NCBI GenBank assembly: GCA_030035585.1
Contig: CM057462.1
Span: 112,401,234 to 112,465,233, forward strand
DNA from: Dugong dugon
Taxonomy: Eukaryota > Chordata > Mammalia > Sirenia > Dugongidae
Reading direction: 5' to 3'
Length of the DNA stretch: 64,000 bases
Shown: piece after piece, positions 11,481 through 23,566 of the stretch
How the letters are laid out: each line of letters opens with the position of its first letter
How positions within the stretch are numbered: the first letter of the stretch is position 1
Translations under genes and position numbers: made by a program
Notes under the pieces: generated by a model
The model's database searches: none
The model's input: only the letters and a program-made list of their open reading frames with translations
Told to the model about the DNA's origin: nothing

Positions 11481-13320
11481 GATTTAAGGGTAAAGGCATA
11501 AAGTGCTATTGGGTGGGATGCAACAGTATATTAATTTCTATAGGAATTTCTCATACTTTTAGAATGTCATTATCTACCATCTTTTCATTTCTAGCTCAAG
11601 TGCCTACACTCGTAAATTCAGCAGTTGAGTAAAGCATTTCTGCTCCCTACTGCTGCACAAGGTGTGTGAAGGAGGGCAGATTGACATCAGTTCTCTGGGT
11701 GTATCCCCTAAAAGCATCAGCCCCCTCTCCTCCTTTGCAAGGGGCCGCTTCTTCTGCAACAGCATGTGCTTTTATCCATGCATTTGTTCTAATTTGCTTT
11801 TTATTTTTCACTGAATCTTAAAATCTGTGGTCTGCCAAACCTACTCATTATTCATATACAGATCTATTATGAAGCTACACTTAAAAAAAAATACGTATTT
11901 TGTGTTTTATTTCTAGAGTCTAAAGTTTGAATAGCCATTTGATGCAATTTATTAATCATTGTTTTAATAATTTATAGACAGCAAAGATATACAATAGTTT
12001 AAAGGCATAATAATGTAGCAAATGACCATGCTATTTGAATACTAATTAATATATTCTTATTTTATTGACAGACCGAGGTAAGTGTTCAAGTTGTGTGCTG
12101 ATAGTTAGTTATTTATCTTGCTCTAGAACTCAGATAATATGTAGATATACCCAAATCATAAAAGAGAAAATAAATCATCAAATTAATGTTGGAATGATAA
12201 TGATATTACATGATATGTCATAAGAATAATATCTAGCAGGCCATAAAACTGCATACACATTTTTCTACTTGACAGAAAATATGATATTTCAGCAGATGCT
12301 ATAGGTTCGACTTTGGTCCAAATCAATTTCTCTCTTCTATGACCTCTCATAATACTTACTATCCCAATTAGGAAGATTGATTTTAAAATATTTTTTATAT
12401 GTATGCTTCTTTCTCTTTCAAGTTTTCAGATAATCTTTAGCAGAAACTATCATATTATTTGACATGCCTCCACTACCGTAAATGTTGGTCAAACTGAATT
12501 TAATGTCAAGTAAATAAAGTTGTACCTAAAGATATTTTTACCTAAACATGTTTCCGCCCTCCCCTTTTTAAGCTGGCCAACATGTCTGGTTTCTTAGAAA
12601 TTGTTTTTAGTTGCCAATCATAAAACATGCTTAATCTTTATTCCCATTGCCCTCATATTTTGGCTGCCAGTCCCTCATCGACTGTTATATTCTTTAACTC
12701 CCTGATTGAGACCTCTGTGACTTTTATACATCCTCCTCTCACACTGACATACCTTTTCCGAAAGGCTTTTAACTCAAGAGGAGCCTCCGTCCACAAGCCA
12801 AACCCTTCAAAATTACTAACAAACAGCCTTAAGCTGAATCTCTGCAGATTTCCAGGAACTGCACGACCCAGACTGAGTGTCAAGGAGACAAGGAATAATT
12901 CATCCAGCCACTCTTAGGCCAAAGTAAAATAAACTAAACTTTTCCAGTTATGTGTGCCTCCATCATAGATTTAATTGATTAATACTTCTCCACATTTCTT
13001 CAAATGTACAAATATAGCCATAAAGAACTAATAAACGTTGATGTAGGTTAAGATTAAGATCTTTCACTGTGCAGGATGGGTATGAATTGCCAAAATATTT
13101 TCTCTCCAGAAAAGCCTCATTCATCAAAATATATACAACTAAACGTTAGTAAAGCAAGGCAAACAGATGGGAAATTTAAGTGGTAACAGATAGTAGGAAG
13201 AAGTTCAAAACAAGCAACAAAGGAGCTAAGCAGGTGACCAAAGCCTAGATGGATGATATGGCAGAGGAAAAGCCCCAATTTATGTGGGGCAATTGTTTGG
13301 TATGATAATAGTAGTTTGTC
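11481..13320. other. No recognised feature
   Basis: Mostly AT-rich. A slightly GC-richer patch at 12540-12920 has overlapping open frames on both strands (96 and 76 codons), with no recognisable protein motif. I treat these as chance. Confidence 0.45.
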
Positions 13321-13324
13321 AGTG

Positions 13325-13530
13325 AAATAATGAAGATCTCTAGCTCTGGAGTCAGAAAGACCTGGATTAAAAACCTCTGTTTCACAATTTAAGAACCATG
13401 TCCTTAAAGGCTTTATTTTCTCAACTGTAAAATGTGGGTAATAATAGAATCTGGTTAATTGAGTTATTACAAGGATTAAATATGATAATTAAATTAAATC
13501 ATGCTAGTTCTTATTAGCTATTATTATTAT
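13325..13530 (+). mobile_element. MIR SINE
   Basis: Good MIR order: 'ctctggagtcagaaagacct', 'tttctcaactgtaaaatgtg', 'ggtaataatagaatctggtt', 'ttacaaggattaaatatga', then 'tattagctattattatta'. Confidence 0.82.
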
Positions 13531-16500
13531 AATCCATCTAAGGAAGACAAAGATAGTGACAGATTAAGATAGTTCATTCAAATCAGGAATAAAAATAAGA
13601 GAATTGGAAAGCAAGCTCATAGAATAGAAGCCAAAGTCACTACATTACAGAACTCTAAGGGACACCATTAACAACTGAGTCCATGTGAACGACACCCCTG
13701 TATTAGTGCAGTGAACAACCTGCACAGTTGTACCTGGTGATCCTGCTACAAGATGCTCTTATTAATACAGTTAAGTTATATACCTAGGTTATAAAAATAA
13801 ACGTACCTACACACAATATATATTTGGTCAAACATTTGCAAGTTTAGTATGAACTTATGCTAAAATGTCTTCTAATTCTCTTATAGGGTAGACTTAAAAA
13901 TATATTGTTGCATAATGGGAAATATGGTCTTTGGAGATTCACTGTGCATATAGAAAGCAACTTTAAATGACCCAAGAGAAGAAAGAAGCTCCTAAATATA
14001 AGAGATCTCTCTTCTTGCTCCCAGGTCTTTAACTCCCTCTAGCTATAAATTGCCCTCTTTAAAACAATTCTGGTTTATCATGTATCTTTCATTCATTCAC
14101 CTCCAGAACTTCCGCCCTCTTAAGAATCCCTCTGGTGGTGGGACTGAACTTAAGCAACGATCTGACGCGATGTACAAGATTGATTGGAAGATTGGTTGTT
14201 TAGCTCAACTTCCAAATGCTAGGGAAGCTAACTACATAAGGCCTCCTTACTGCCCTTAATATAGCAGAGGGAAACAGTGCCTTCTATGCAACCATGATGA
14301 CTGTTTGCCATAAATTAGCTTAAAACTCAATATGGAATTTATTCCTGACTGGAACTTTCTCCCAAGTAGGTTATGCTATATACTACACAGACATACATAC
14401 AAGGAGAAAAAAGTAAAGAGTTATAATTACATTCACATGTCGGCTAATTGGGCCCTTTGGGGCCTTCTTCCTAATTATAAGAGGGCATACAAAAAAGAAA
14501 TATCACTAAAAGCAAGTACGTATAGAATAAACATGAGTTTAAATGGGTCGTGTTGGCTATATAAAAGCTGTAAAAACTTGATAGGTAAGGAATGCTATTA
14601 CTTGCCAAACATCTCCTACACATTAAAAAAAAAAAAAAAAAAAAATCAGGCCCGCAGTGGCATTATTGACAGAATATAAGATGAGAAAAAAATTACATTA
14701 GCTTTAAAGAGGACACATTGAAAAAAGTAAGCTTCCTAATATATATTCTAGATATACGTTTTATTTAACGTTTGTTTTAGAACTACAAGGAAATTACAGA
14801 CTCATGACACCATTTGAAATCAAAAAGCATATTTTTGTGGCAAATTCAATATATGTAAGATTTTTATAAGACTTCTAAAAAGATGAATTACATAGATCAC
14901 ATTACATAAATATAAGCTAGAAAATCTTCAGAGAATTTATTCATTTGCAATGTGTAAACCTTGATGACATTATTTTCTAATAAAAGCAAAGGTAGATTTT
15001 GCTCTCTGACATTGGAAAACTATACGTTATTGTTCTGATAGCTCTTAAAGCAAAATTTACAGTTGTTTCTCTTCAGTTTCTCCTGGGGATTTAGGATGGC
15101 AGAAAGGGTGGAGAAAGAGTGTACTCATGGTAGAGTAAATCATGGAACTTTTCACAGGGTTGTAATTGATTTTACTTCGTATCAAGTGGTACCCCTTTGA
15201 CATGTCCATAAAAGTCTGAATGTTTATAGTAGATGTGTATATAATATTACATTACACCTCATAACTGAGATAAACTGGCAAGAACCCTAAAGCTCAATAG
15301 GAACAAGATTGTCTTTATCTCTTAAAACTGTCATTTTAATTTTCCACACTAGACAATGTTATAGATGCAGGATGACTTAAGTTCCTGGTGGCTGTTAGAC
15401 CACAATCTTGAAATGTTTTGAATTTAGTGCCTAATCAAATTGCTTCGCTTTTAGTATTCTTATCTTGATTTATGTGAATTGGTATATGGTACCCTTCTTA
15501 GTATACCCGAAGGAACAGTGTATTTCATAGCATTCTAAATGCAAATCCTGCTCCCAGATTTATGCCAAGGACAATGCAACCACTCCATTAAAAAGGAATT
15601 TAAAATGAAAGCCAGAAAAATTGAAATGACAATTATAGAGTCAAAAACCTTGAGCGACTGGCCCTGATGCCTTGTGGGCAGCCATGACTGAGCCTGAGTG
15701 CTTGAGCAGGGCACAGTCCACAGGCTGTAGTTTCAAAGACTACCTTCTGTGGAGTTGGAATTCAATGCCCAGTTAATACAAAGGAAAATTTCCCTTGTGC
15801 AAAATCTAATCAAATCTAGTATGTCTGTATTATAACCACCATTTCTATGACTATTATAATTCAAGTTCCTAATTATGAGTTCAGTTCATGAAAAGAAAAT
15901 TAGCTTTCATTTGAGCAGCATTTTCAGTCAGAAATGGGAAACACACATTTAAGCACACAGGTTTTCATTTCATTATTCTCTTTATTTCAATACCATTACG
16001 GGCCTAATTCGACCCTCGAATACTGATATTCAACTCCCTATGCAGTCAGGTTTATGTACAAATCTTGGACTCAGCATAAGTAGCAAAAGTAGGAAAATGA
16101 TTCCTGAGGAAGGAAAAAAAATCAAACTATTCAGATGGTGGGTTTAAATAAACTTCTCTGGAGCAAGACTAAATATACAGAATTAAAAAATTAATACCAA
16201 ACTAAGTATGATTAAGAAAATAATCACATTCTTGAGTTCAATTGCTTTTCATGAATGTTTCAGGGTAGTTTTTAATAGATGCAACTGCTCTAATCCCTTT
16301 AGCTCCATGCTAGCTGAATTGGAGATAGTTTTACTTGGGACCATATTTACACAAATACATCTACCACTTAACTGTACAAAACTACAAAACTCAAGAGAAT
16401 TATTGTTCTTAAAAGACAAGCTGACAATACCCAATTTAAAAATTGGGTGAAATTTAAAAAATCATTTGTAAATAGTTTCTTGTTTTAGTCTCAAACAGAC

Positions 16501-16595
16501 TTGTACATAAATGTAAAGGCAAGAATGTTATTGGTTCTGAGACCAGGCCAAAAAATATTATTTAATTTTTAACAGCTGAGTTATCAGAGTAGACC
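13531..16595. other. No recognised feature; A21 run
   Basis: Unassigned AT-rich DNA. An A21 homopolymer at 14625-14645 could be the tail of a retro-insert, but I could not identify a body upstream. Confidence 0.45.
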
Positions 16596-16599
16596 TAGT

Positions 16600-16792
16600 C
16601 TCTATTAGAGAGAGGGTCAGTGAAAAAGAGGAAGACCCTCAGCAAGATGGATTGACACAGTGGCTGCAACAAGGGGCTCAAACATAACAACGATTATGAG
16701 GATGGCGCAGGACCAGGCAGTGTTTCATTCTGTTGTGCGTAGGGTCTCTATGAATCAGAACCGACTCAATAGCACCTAACAACAGCAACAGA
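16600..16792 (+). mobile_element. RTE LINE 3' tail
   Basis: 'gaaaaagaggaagaccctca' followed by 'gacacagtggctgcaacaag', 'gcgcaggaccaggcagtg', 'tttcattctgttgtg', 'cagaaccgactcaatagca' and the terminal 'cctaacaacagcaacag'. This is the terminal 3' region of the RTE family, heavily 5'-truncated. Confidence 0.85.
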
Positions 16793-17514
16793 CCTTGTCT
16801 CTAAATACTTCTTCTCTGGACCTAAACCTTAAGTTCCAAGTATCTCTAAATGCAGATTCTGTCTGACCCTAAAACAGAGCACTAATTGTAACTGAAAATT
16901 GAGTGGAATTGTGCACTAGTTGTTGAAGGAAAACTGGGCAAAAGCTTGAGCAACTGGGCAGCTCCCAAGACAACAAATGGGGATGCTCTAGTAGGGAAGG
17001 ATGTGGCAAAGGAAAATGGATATGAGTTTTTATGGCTCCCAACGAAACATTAGATTAGAAAATCCATGATAACTTGATTCTGAAATCAGAAGGAGCATTA
17101 TTAATAGGGATCAGTGATAGGTATAGCAAGGGAGAGCAATGAAAGTTCATTAAAAACATAATATTTCATCTTTATGTACACGAAACAAATGTGAACTTGC
17201 GGATGCCGGCTGTCAAAAAAGAAGTGTTATGTCAGGCTGTCAAAAAAGAAGTGTTATACGTGAAAACAGTCTGCAAAGCCCAGAAATGTCTGTGATGGTG
17301 TTTTGCCACATCTAGAATAGAAAAGATACCTATAACTCTGACATATGAAAGGCCCACTTGTATATCCTTATCAGAGTCAAAAGAAGTTCATTACATTTTC
17401 CACTTTATGATAAATGTAATGATGATCAGAAAATAATCTGTTTCTACTGAATTTATGTCTATTTCCATAGAGTGTGTTTTCAATGAAAATTCACAATAGT
17501 TACCACAGAATCTA
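16793..17514. other. No recognised feature apart from a small tandem duplication
   Basis: Unassigned sequence; contains the 27-bp-period duplication at 17208-17257. Confidence 0.5.
17208..17257. repeat. Perfect 23-bp direct duplication (27-bp period)
   Basis: Two identical 23-base copies at 17208-17230 and 17235-17257, starting GGCTGTC and ending GTGTTAT, separated by GTCA. Identical copies imply a recent local duplication by replication slippage. Confidence 0.95.
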
Positions 17515-17620
17515 TACACATATGAAGGCAGGAATTGTGTCTATTTTGCTAACTACTACATTCACAATTTCTAGGACACAATAAGTGTTTAATAAAATTT
17601 TTAAATGAGTTAACACATGA
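17515..17620 (+). mobile_element. L2 LINE 3' end
   Basis: 'aaggcaggaattgtgtctat' then 'ggacacaataagtgttta' and 'ataaaatttttaaatgagtt' follow the L2 3' terminal order (GGGCAGGGACTGTGTC ... CATAGTAGGTGCTCAATAAATG). Confidence 0.65.
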
Positions 17621-17809
17621 GAAGGTGTCATTCGTGAATTTATTTTCTCTGGCCAAGCTTTTAAAATATACTCTTTTTTTGATGATCTGAAAATAGGAGT
17701 GCTTCTTAAAACATCAATTGAAATTAAATTTTGAAAGTGGTGCTCACACTTGACATGCTAAGTGCTAAGCACTGAAGTATGGACACTGTGGTACAATCGG
17801 TTTCACTTA

Positions 17810-19390
17810 TGTGGCCTTTCTGGCCTTGGGTTTGCAGTTCTCACAAAATGACTGCCTGGGATGCAATCTGCCAAAGTGTTAGTCAGTTTGCTATCTGTAG
17901 AAGTGTTTTGCAAGGATTGGTCCGTTTGCTATCCTCATAAGAAGTGGCTTGCAGTCCACCCAGTAAGATTGGTGGGTTTATGATCTGCCTAAGGGATTGG
18001 CTAGCTTACAAAAGCCACACCTTGAAATTGATAAGGAGTTTTCCTATATTAGTGACCAAACTAATAGAGGTTTTGGGGGGACCTCCTTTGGACTTGTGGT
18101 CCCTGTGATGAGAACCTCCTAGATGTGAGTGAAAGATCTGTACTGAGCTGTCAACAGTGAGCTGATTACGCTGAAGACCAAGAGAAAAGGTGGTAAGCAC
18201 AAGAGAGCTGAGAAGCAGGGAAAGGGGGGCAGCAGTGTGGGAAGTGAGAACTGTGACTGTGAGACCTGCAGATGGTGGCAGTGGGAGAGTCGGCCCACAG
18301 AGAAGACAGTGGTGATGGGTAGAACCTACCCACAGAGCAGAACTGGGCAACTCCAGGCAGAAGGTTGTCAACAGAGCTGGGTACTCTCTAACTGGGAAGC
18401 AGCCACAGCCTGGCCTGTGCCAGAGGACACCTGAGCAGAGCAAGTGGCAACATAAGGGCTGAGCTGGCCTGACTTTGGCAGCAGCACGTGCCTCAGTCGT
18501 GCTGAGAATGGTAACCTCAAAGGCCAAGAGGAGGCCTGCAGAGGCTTGGGCATTCAACATACAGGGATTGCCCATAAAACAGTTTTGCCTCAAGAGCTGT
18601 CCTACAAGGACTAGAAGGCAGAAGGGGACAGGAAAGCTGGTGATAGGGAACCCAAGGTTGAGTAAGGACAGTGTTGACATGTAGTGGGGTTGTTAACCAT
18701 TGTCATAAGGCAACATGTGTACTGTGTAATGAGAAACTATTTTGTTCTGTAAACCTTCATCTAAAGTGAGAATAGCAGCACAACTGGAAGAACATACTCA
18801 AAGTCACTGAATTGTGCATGTAGAAATTTTTGAAATGGTGTATCTTTGGCTATGAATATTTTCACCAAAAAAAAAAGGTTGAGAAGGGAGAAGAGAGAGT
18901 GTTGACATGTCTTGGGGTTGTTAACCAATGTCATAAAACAATATGTGTACTGACTGTTTAATGAGAAACTGTTTGTTCTGTAAACCTTCACCTAAAGTAC
19001 AATTGGAAAAAAAAAAAAAAAAGCTGTCCTAATGCTGGCCTAACCTTGGCATTGGCCCAGGGTTGTTCTAAATTTGCTGGTTGAGAATGGGACCAGTAAG
19101 TGCAGGGGCCAGGCCAGAGCCAGTCAAGAAAAGCCACGGAGAGAGACAGAGAGAGAACTAACACAGCAGCGCAGTGCCTGATCTGAGCTGATGACACATC
19201 AGCTGAGAGAGAAAGAGACACCAGCTGACATCTGATCTATAACATGCCCACCCAGTGTCAAAGAAACGGACATGGGTAATTTGGGAAGGGTGAGCATTTC
19301 CCGTTTTAAACTTAAGTGGGTTCCTTTCCTCTGATGCTAAGTGGACACTAGTGGTGGTGGAAAGGACCGGTTCAGCACAAATCTGTTCTT
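17810..19390 (+). mobile_element. ERVL-like LTR, interrupted by an L1
   Basis: Begins TGTGGCCTTTCTGGCC and shares 'ctcacaaaatga', three GATTGG motifs (17915, 17967, 17995) and 'gtggtccctg' plus 'gagaacctcc' with the LTR at 4799-5690. The middle is GC-richer and purine-rich on this strand. At 18605-19021 it is split by a 5'-truncated L1 flanked by a duplication of AGCTGTCCTA; LTR-type sequence resumes at 19032. No gag/pol/env homology seen. The right end (about 19390) is estimated. A 224-codon antisense frame runs across the L1 junction and is therefore not a gene. Confidence 0.55.
18605..19021 (+). mobile_element. 5'-truncated L1 with 10-bp target-site duplication
   Basis: Starts at 'caaggactagaaggcagaag', the same L1 3'UTR position as about 42178, and ends with A17 at 19005-19021. 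AGCTGTCCTA occurs immediately before (18595-18604) and immediately after the tail (19022-19031), a clean target-site duplication. Contains both copies of the duplicated 3'UTR module. About 417 bp, so it is a typical severely 5'-truncated insertion. Confidence 0.93.
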
Positions 19391-19639
19391 GTTGTTTATT
19401 GTTTATCTTCTAAAAATAATAATAACAGTTTTCAATTGCCAACACATTGTAAAGTGTCTTTGTGTTAGTGCCCCATCCAATTGGATAGTAGAGTCCTCAT
19501 TCTAGCTGTCTCACGATTGTTTGAGATTTAGAGCACAACTGTGGGTATATGTACACATGTACACACATGGGCACACAGTTCAGGCACTACATAAATTTAA
19601 CAACTCTGTCATTAAGGGTTCAGAACATGTAAACAAAAA

Positions 19640-19795
19640 TTAAACCCAAACCAAACCAAACCTTTTGCCTTCGAGTCAATTCTGATGCATAGTGACCCTA
19701 GAGGACAGAGTAGAACGGCCTCATAGAGTTTCCAAGGAGCAGCTGGTAGATTTGAACAGCAAACCTTTTGGTTAGCGGCCAAGCTGAGGCATTGC
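19640..19795 (-). mobile_element. AfroSINE
   Basis: Antisense: 'aaaccaaaccaaacc' tail complement, 'gagtcaattctgatgcatag', 'gaccctagaggacagagtag', 'ggagcagctggtagatttg', 'ttggttagcggccaagct'. The tRNA-like head is truncated or diverged. Confidence 0.85.
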
Positions 19796-20535
19796 AAGAA
19801 TTTAAGTGTTCAGTGAAGCAATGATTGGACTAGGAAGGCAAAATTCAGTAACTCTGCCACTAGCATTACTCCTCTGCCTCCTTAAATCCTATCCTGAGGT
19901 CAGGAAATTGCTATTCCTACTTAGAAATCAGAAAACATCAAGGACCTTCTTCTATTATCACAGCTGCCCTACAGTTCTGAGACTGGTAACTGGGAGTGAA
20001 ACTCTTATAGACAACCCAAGGCACTTTCAGAAAGAGGAAGCAGCCTCAGAATGGTAATTAGCACAGGTCACATGAAAAATAATTGAAGAAACCAAGGGTA
20101 TTTATTTTGGAAAGGAGAAAACTAAGGAAGAGTGAATCACATTCTGTGTGAATTCACAAATAATCTATAAGAGTTACAAGGGTTTCTATTTGGTCCTAAG
20201 CAGACCCCAAAGTCGTTTAGAGTCAGGAGTCAATGAGTTAGTTCTGTCACTGGGACACTTCCAAGCTTTAAGACATTGTGAAAAAAATAAACGCTGGATG
20301 CTGAGTTAGATGGCCCTACCCATCTATGTTACTTACATTACAAGAAAAATGCAATTGTGGAATTAGTGTACTTCAGAAATTATGAAGCATTACTATATTA
20401 AATATGTATTAATTAAACATAAAATTTTCTTCGATATTAGAAGCCTAGATAGAAATTAATGTGGTCTGTCTTCAACAGTTGAAATACTCTAAAAATAGCA
20501 ATAACTGTAGCTAACTTCTTACTCTGTTCCAGACA
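19796..20535. other. No recognised feature
   Basis: Unassigned; short frames only. Confidence 0.5.
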
Positions 20536-20539
20536 ATGA

Positions 20540-20655
20540 AGATTCTTGAGAACAGTGATTCTGCTTTGCCTCATTCTCTAAGTATCCCAGCACACACAGT
20601 GCCTAACACAGAATGAGGGCTCAGTAAATGTCCATTGGCAAAATAATTAAACACA
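20540..20655 (+). mobile_element. L2 LINE 3' end
   Basis: 'cagcacacacagtgcctaac' then 'acagaatgagggctcagtaa' and 'atgtccattgg' match the L2 3' terminus order. Confidence 0.7.
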
Positions 20656-20689
20656 TGAAGTGCTTTATATGCTTTCTCATTTTTAAAGT

Positions 20690-20810
20690 AAAACTTTTCA
20701 GATGGCATTGATTCCATTCTACAAAGGAGAAACTATAAGCACAAAGGATTCTAAGGTAGTACAGCTTGTAACTGGTATGGTCAGAATTCAAACCCAGACC
20801 TGTGAGAAGC
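20690..20810 (+). mobile_element. MIR SINE remnant
   Basis: 'acaaaggagaaactataagc', then 'gtacagcttgtaactgg' and 'cagaattcaaacccagacct' follow the 3' half of MIR. Confidence 0.65.
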
Positions 20811-21044
20811 TAAAATCTCCTAATAGAAAACTCACAGAAAGTCCTCAAGGCAACAAAATAAAACTTGAATATATTGGACATCGTTGCCTAAGATAATTTA
20901 TATCTTTTATGTGTGATTCTTAGTGAGCTAAATATGCAAAAGAAGTACAAATTAGGGTTTTCATGTCAAGATCATTTTGTGAGGTGGATATTTAGTGGAA
21001 TACATGTTTAAATAAATGATTTATTTTACTCATTTGTTCCAGCA

Positions 21045-21240
21045 TGGTATCTGGTTCTTAAAATCATAAGCAATAGATTTAAGTAACAGTTCTACCTATT
21101 AACTATGTGATGCTATCCAATTGACCTAACTTTTTGAACCTCAATTCTCTGTACTGTCAAAGAAGAAAAATAATATTTGTGCTAACTCACAATTAAAAGA
21201 ATTCAATGATATAAAGTATATAAAACTGATAAATTATCAT
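21045..21240 (+). mobile_element. MIR SINE remnant
   Basis: 'acctattaactatgtgatgc', 'tttgaacctcaattctctgt', 'aagaaaaataatatttgtg' match the MIR 5' half order (ACTAGCTGTGTGACC, CCTCAGTTTCC, GGGATAATAATAG). Confidence 0.65.
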
Positions 21241-21500
21241 AATAACAAGTAATTATTGAAACATTACCATATGCTAGCTAATCTGCTTGGGGATTTGAAT
21301 GCATTATTTCATTTACAATTCACAATATTTTTATTATTAGCACTTCAATTTTACAACAATCATACAAAGTAGATATGATTATGTTCTTATCACAGATAGG
21401 CAAAACAAGACTTAGAGAGCTATATAATTTGCTGAAAATTATACAGGTATTAAGTAATTAGAGGACACTTCCGCCCAGACTCTTAAATTCTAGGCTATAT
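21241..21500 (+). mobile_element. MIR SINE remnant
   Basis: 'atttcatttacaattcacaa', 'cacagataggcaaaacaaga', 'cttagagagctatataattt' and 'ggtattaagtaattagagg' follow the MIR 3' half. Head to tail with the preceding MIR. Confidence 0.6.
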
Positions 21501-21554
21501 AAAGCTTACTCATTATTATTTTGTTTATCTTAGCTATAACAGATCCAACTGCAA

Positions 21555-21712
21555 ATTCCAGTCATTGCTATTGATCAGATTCCAACTCATAACGACTCTA
21601 TAGAACAGAGTAGAACCGCCCTATAAGGTTTCCAAGGAGCGGCTGGTGGATTCAAACTGCTGACCTTTTGATTAGCAGCCGAACGCTTAACCACAGTGCA
21701 ACCAGTGCTCCA
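21555..21712 (-). mobile_element. AfroSINE
   Basis: Antisense: 'cagattccaactcataacg', 'tagaacagagtagaaccgcc', 'aaggagcggctggtggattc', 'ttgattagcagccgaacgct', 'accagtgctcc'. Confidence 0.9.
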
Positions 21713-21780
21713 TAATAGGCAGAACTATTACTTGAATGCATTGATTCTTAGAACAAGTTACTACGCTGGGACAAATGAGT

Positions 21781-21833
21781 AAAATTTAACAGGCATCATG
21801 CCTCCATAATAGACATGATGCCTGTTAAATTTT
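21781..21833. repeat. Perfect 20-bp inverted repeat (hairpin)
   Basis: Arm AAAATTTAACAGGCATCATG at 21781-21800 is exactly reverse-complementary to 21814-21833, with a 13-base loop. No mismatches. It is outside any repeat I recognise, 69 bp after an AfroSINE. An RNA from either strand would form a stem. An inverted duplication by template switching is the simplest origin. Confidence 0.97.
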
Positions 21834-23125
21834 TATTTGATATTCTCAAAGCTATAGAAAAGTTCAAAGACTAGTACATTAAAAAGGCACATTCCTTTTT
21901 TCTTATCTGCTTATCCTCTGTAAAGTTTACTAGGGTGGAAAGAAATTATTATACGTTGTATTGAATTTCATCGAATTTAATAAGAGACTGGGATTACACA
22001 GAAAGTCATCATACTTAGTACCACTGACAGGACACTCAGATTAGGTTATTTTGTTTCTAAGAAATCCCAACCAGCTATAAGTATTTAAATGCATGCATGA
22101 CTTTCTCAGTTATTCATGGTTTTGTGGAGGGTTATCACATACCCCAAGCCATGAAAACATGAATACGTATAATAACATTTTCTTTGCAATCTTGGTAGAG
22201 AATGTCCGTTGAAACAACTGGATGCCTAAAAGGTAGAATTACAGTTGGTGAACTTTTGGTATTTATATGTAACCACACAATTTCCAAAAAGAATGGTGTA
22301 TAAAACATAATGGAGTCCAAAAATAATGGCATCCCTTAGGAAATTTTAAGAATATCATATCATCTCTATCATTCCAATAAGGATAAGAAGAGTTTTCAAT
22401 AAGCAGTAGATAAACAGATTTACCTAATTTAAAAGAAATAAAACAGAGAAGTTATGGGAAAGAATTAGAGCTTTTGCGTGGTAGGAAGGGAATTGTGGCT
22501 CACCCATACAGCCACCAAATTATAGCATTGTAACCGTCTATCTGTCAAATAAAAGAATCTCAATTTTTTCTTCACTGGCAAATCTAGGAAGGGTCTGCAT
22601 TATGTTTGGAAAATGCACAATGACCTGGAAATTCAGTGATTACAGAAAAAAATATTAGGAATTTAAGGGCTTATAGTATCTCAAGGCACTAAAAATCTTT
22701 CTGGAAAATACCAGAGCCCTAGAAAAGAAGGCATAGGCTTTTCTCCACTTGAAAGTCTTCAGAGATGTAATTCAAAGTATAATAAAAAATGACAGGGTGA
22801 TGGTACCTCACGACTCAAACTTTGTATTTTAAAAATAAATGTATATGCAAGAGTACAAACAAAATAGAAGACAATTATCCAAGAAATTTAATATAAAACC
22901 CTTCCATTCCAAAAGACAAGCTAATACAAAAAAAAAATAATGGATCAGCTGAGAACAGTTCTAAAATAGAGAGAAAACGTACATATAAGTAAGTAAGTCA
23001 GCACAGGAGAAAGACTGAAGGACAAAGTCTCACGCCTGACTAGATGGGTCACCTTATTATGTGTTTATATGCATCCATAATGAAATACATAAAATGAGAT
23101 GATTTAATAATGTAATGTAATACAT
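21834..23125. other. No recognised feature
   Basis: Unassigned AT-rich sequence with short A-runs. Confidence 0.5.
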
Positions 23126-23290
23126 GGAGGCCTGGTGGCGCAGTGGTTAAGAATTTGGCTGCTAACTGAAAGGTTGGCAGTTTGAATCCACCAGCTGCTC
23201 CTTGGAAACCCTATAGGGCAATTCTACTCTGACCTATAGGGTTGCTCTGAGTCAGAATTGACTTGATGGCAGTGAGTTTGTTTTTTCAGT
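23126..23290 (+). mobile_element. AfroSINE, sense
   Basis: 'ggaggcctggtggcgcagtg', 'gttaagaatttggctgctaa', 'aggttggcagtttgaatcca', 'ccttggaaaccctataggg', 'gagtcagaattgacttgatg', then a T-rich end. The tRNA-like head with A and B boxes (GGTGGCGCAGTGG; GTTTGAATCC) is clear. Confidence 0.93.
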
Positions 23291-23566
23291 CAAATTTAAA
23301 AACAAACCAAACATCCTGTATAATCTAGGTATTAGCTTCAGTTACAAGTAGATTTAATCTTAAAAATCAGTAAATCTCAGTTTATTCCATATACAATTCC
23401 AAATTTCCGGGGAGGACAAAGTAATATTTTGATTTTTAAAAATGAATCCACTTGAAATAATTTCAAAATTCAACTGATTTTTTGAATCCCTTTCAAAGCA
23501 TGTGTTTATGCCGTCAGTTTTAACTAGGTCCATGGAAGCAGTAGTTAAGAAATCAAACGACACATT

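Noticed and set aside
12627-12917. Overlapping frames on both strands (96 and 76 codons)
   Set aside because: No motif, no splice signals, no poly(A) or duplication that would suggest a processed pseudogene.
14332-14679. 115-codon frame ending in a lysine run
   Set aside because: The lysines come from the A21 homopolymer; no motif elsewhere.
18006-18680. 224-codon antisense open frame
   Set aside because: It crosses the junction between the LTR and the nested L1 (18605), shows no known motif and is serine/leucine-rich from GC composition. A real gene would not span that recent insertion point.
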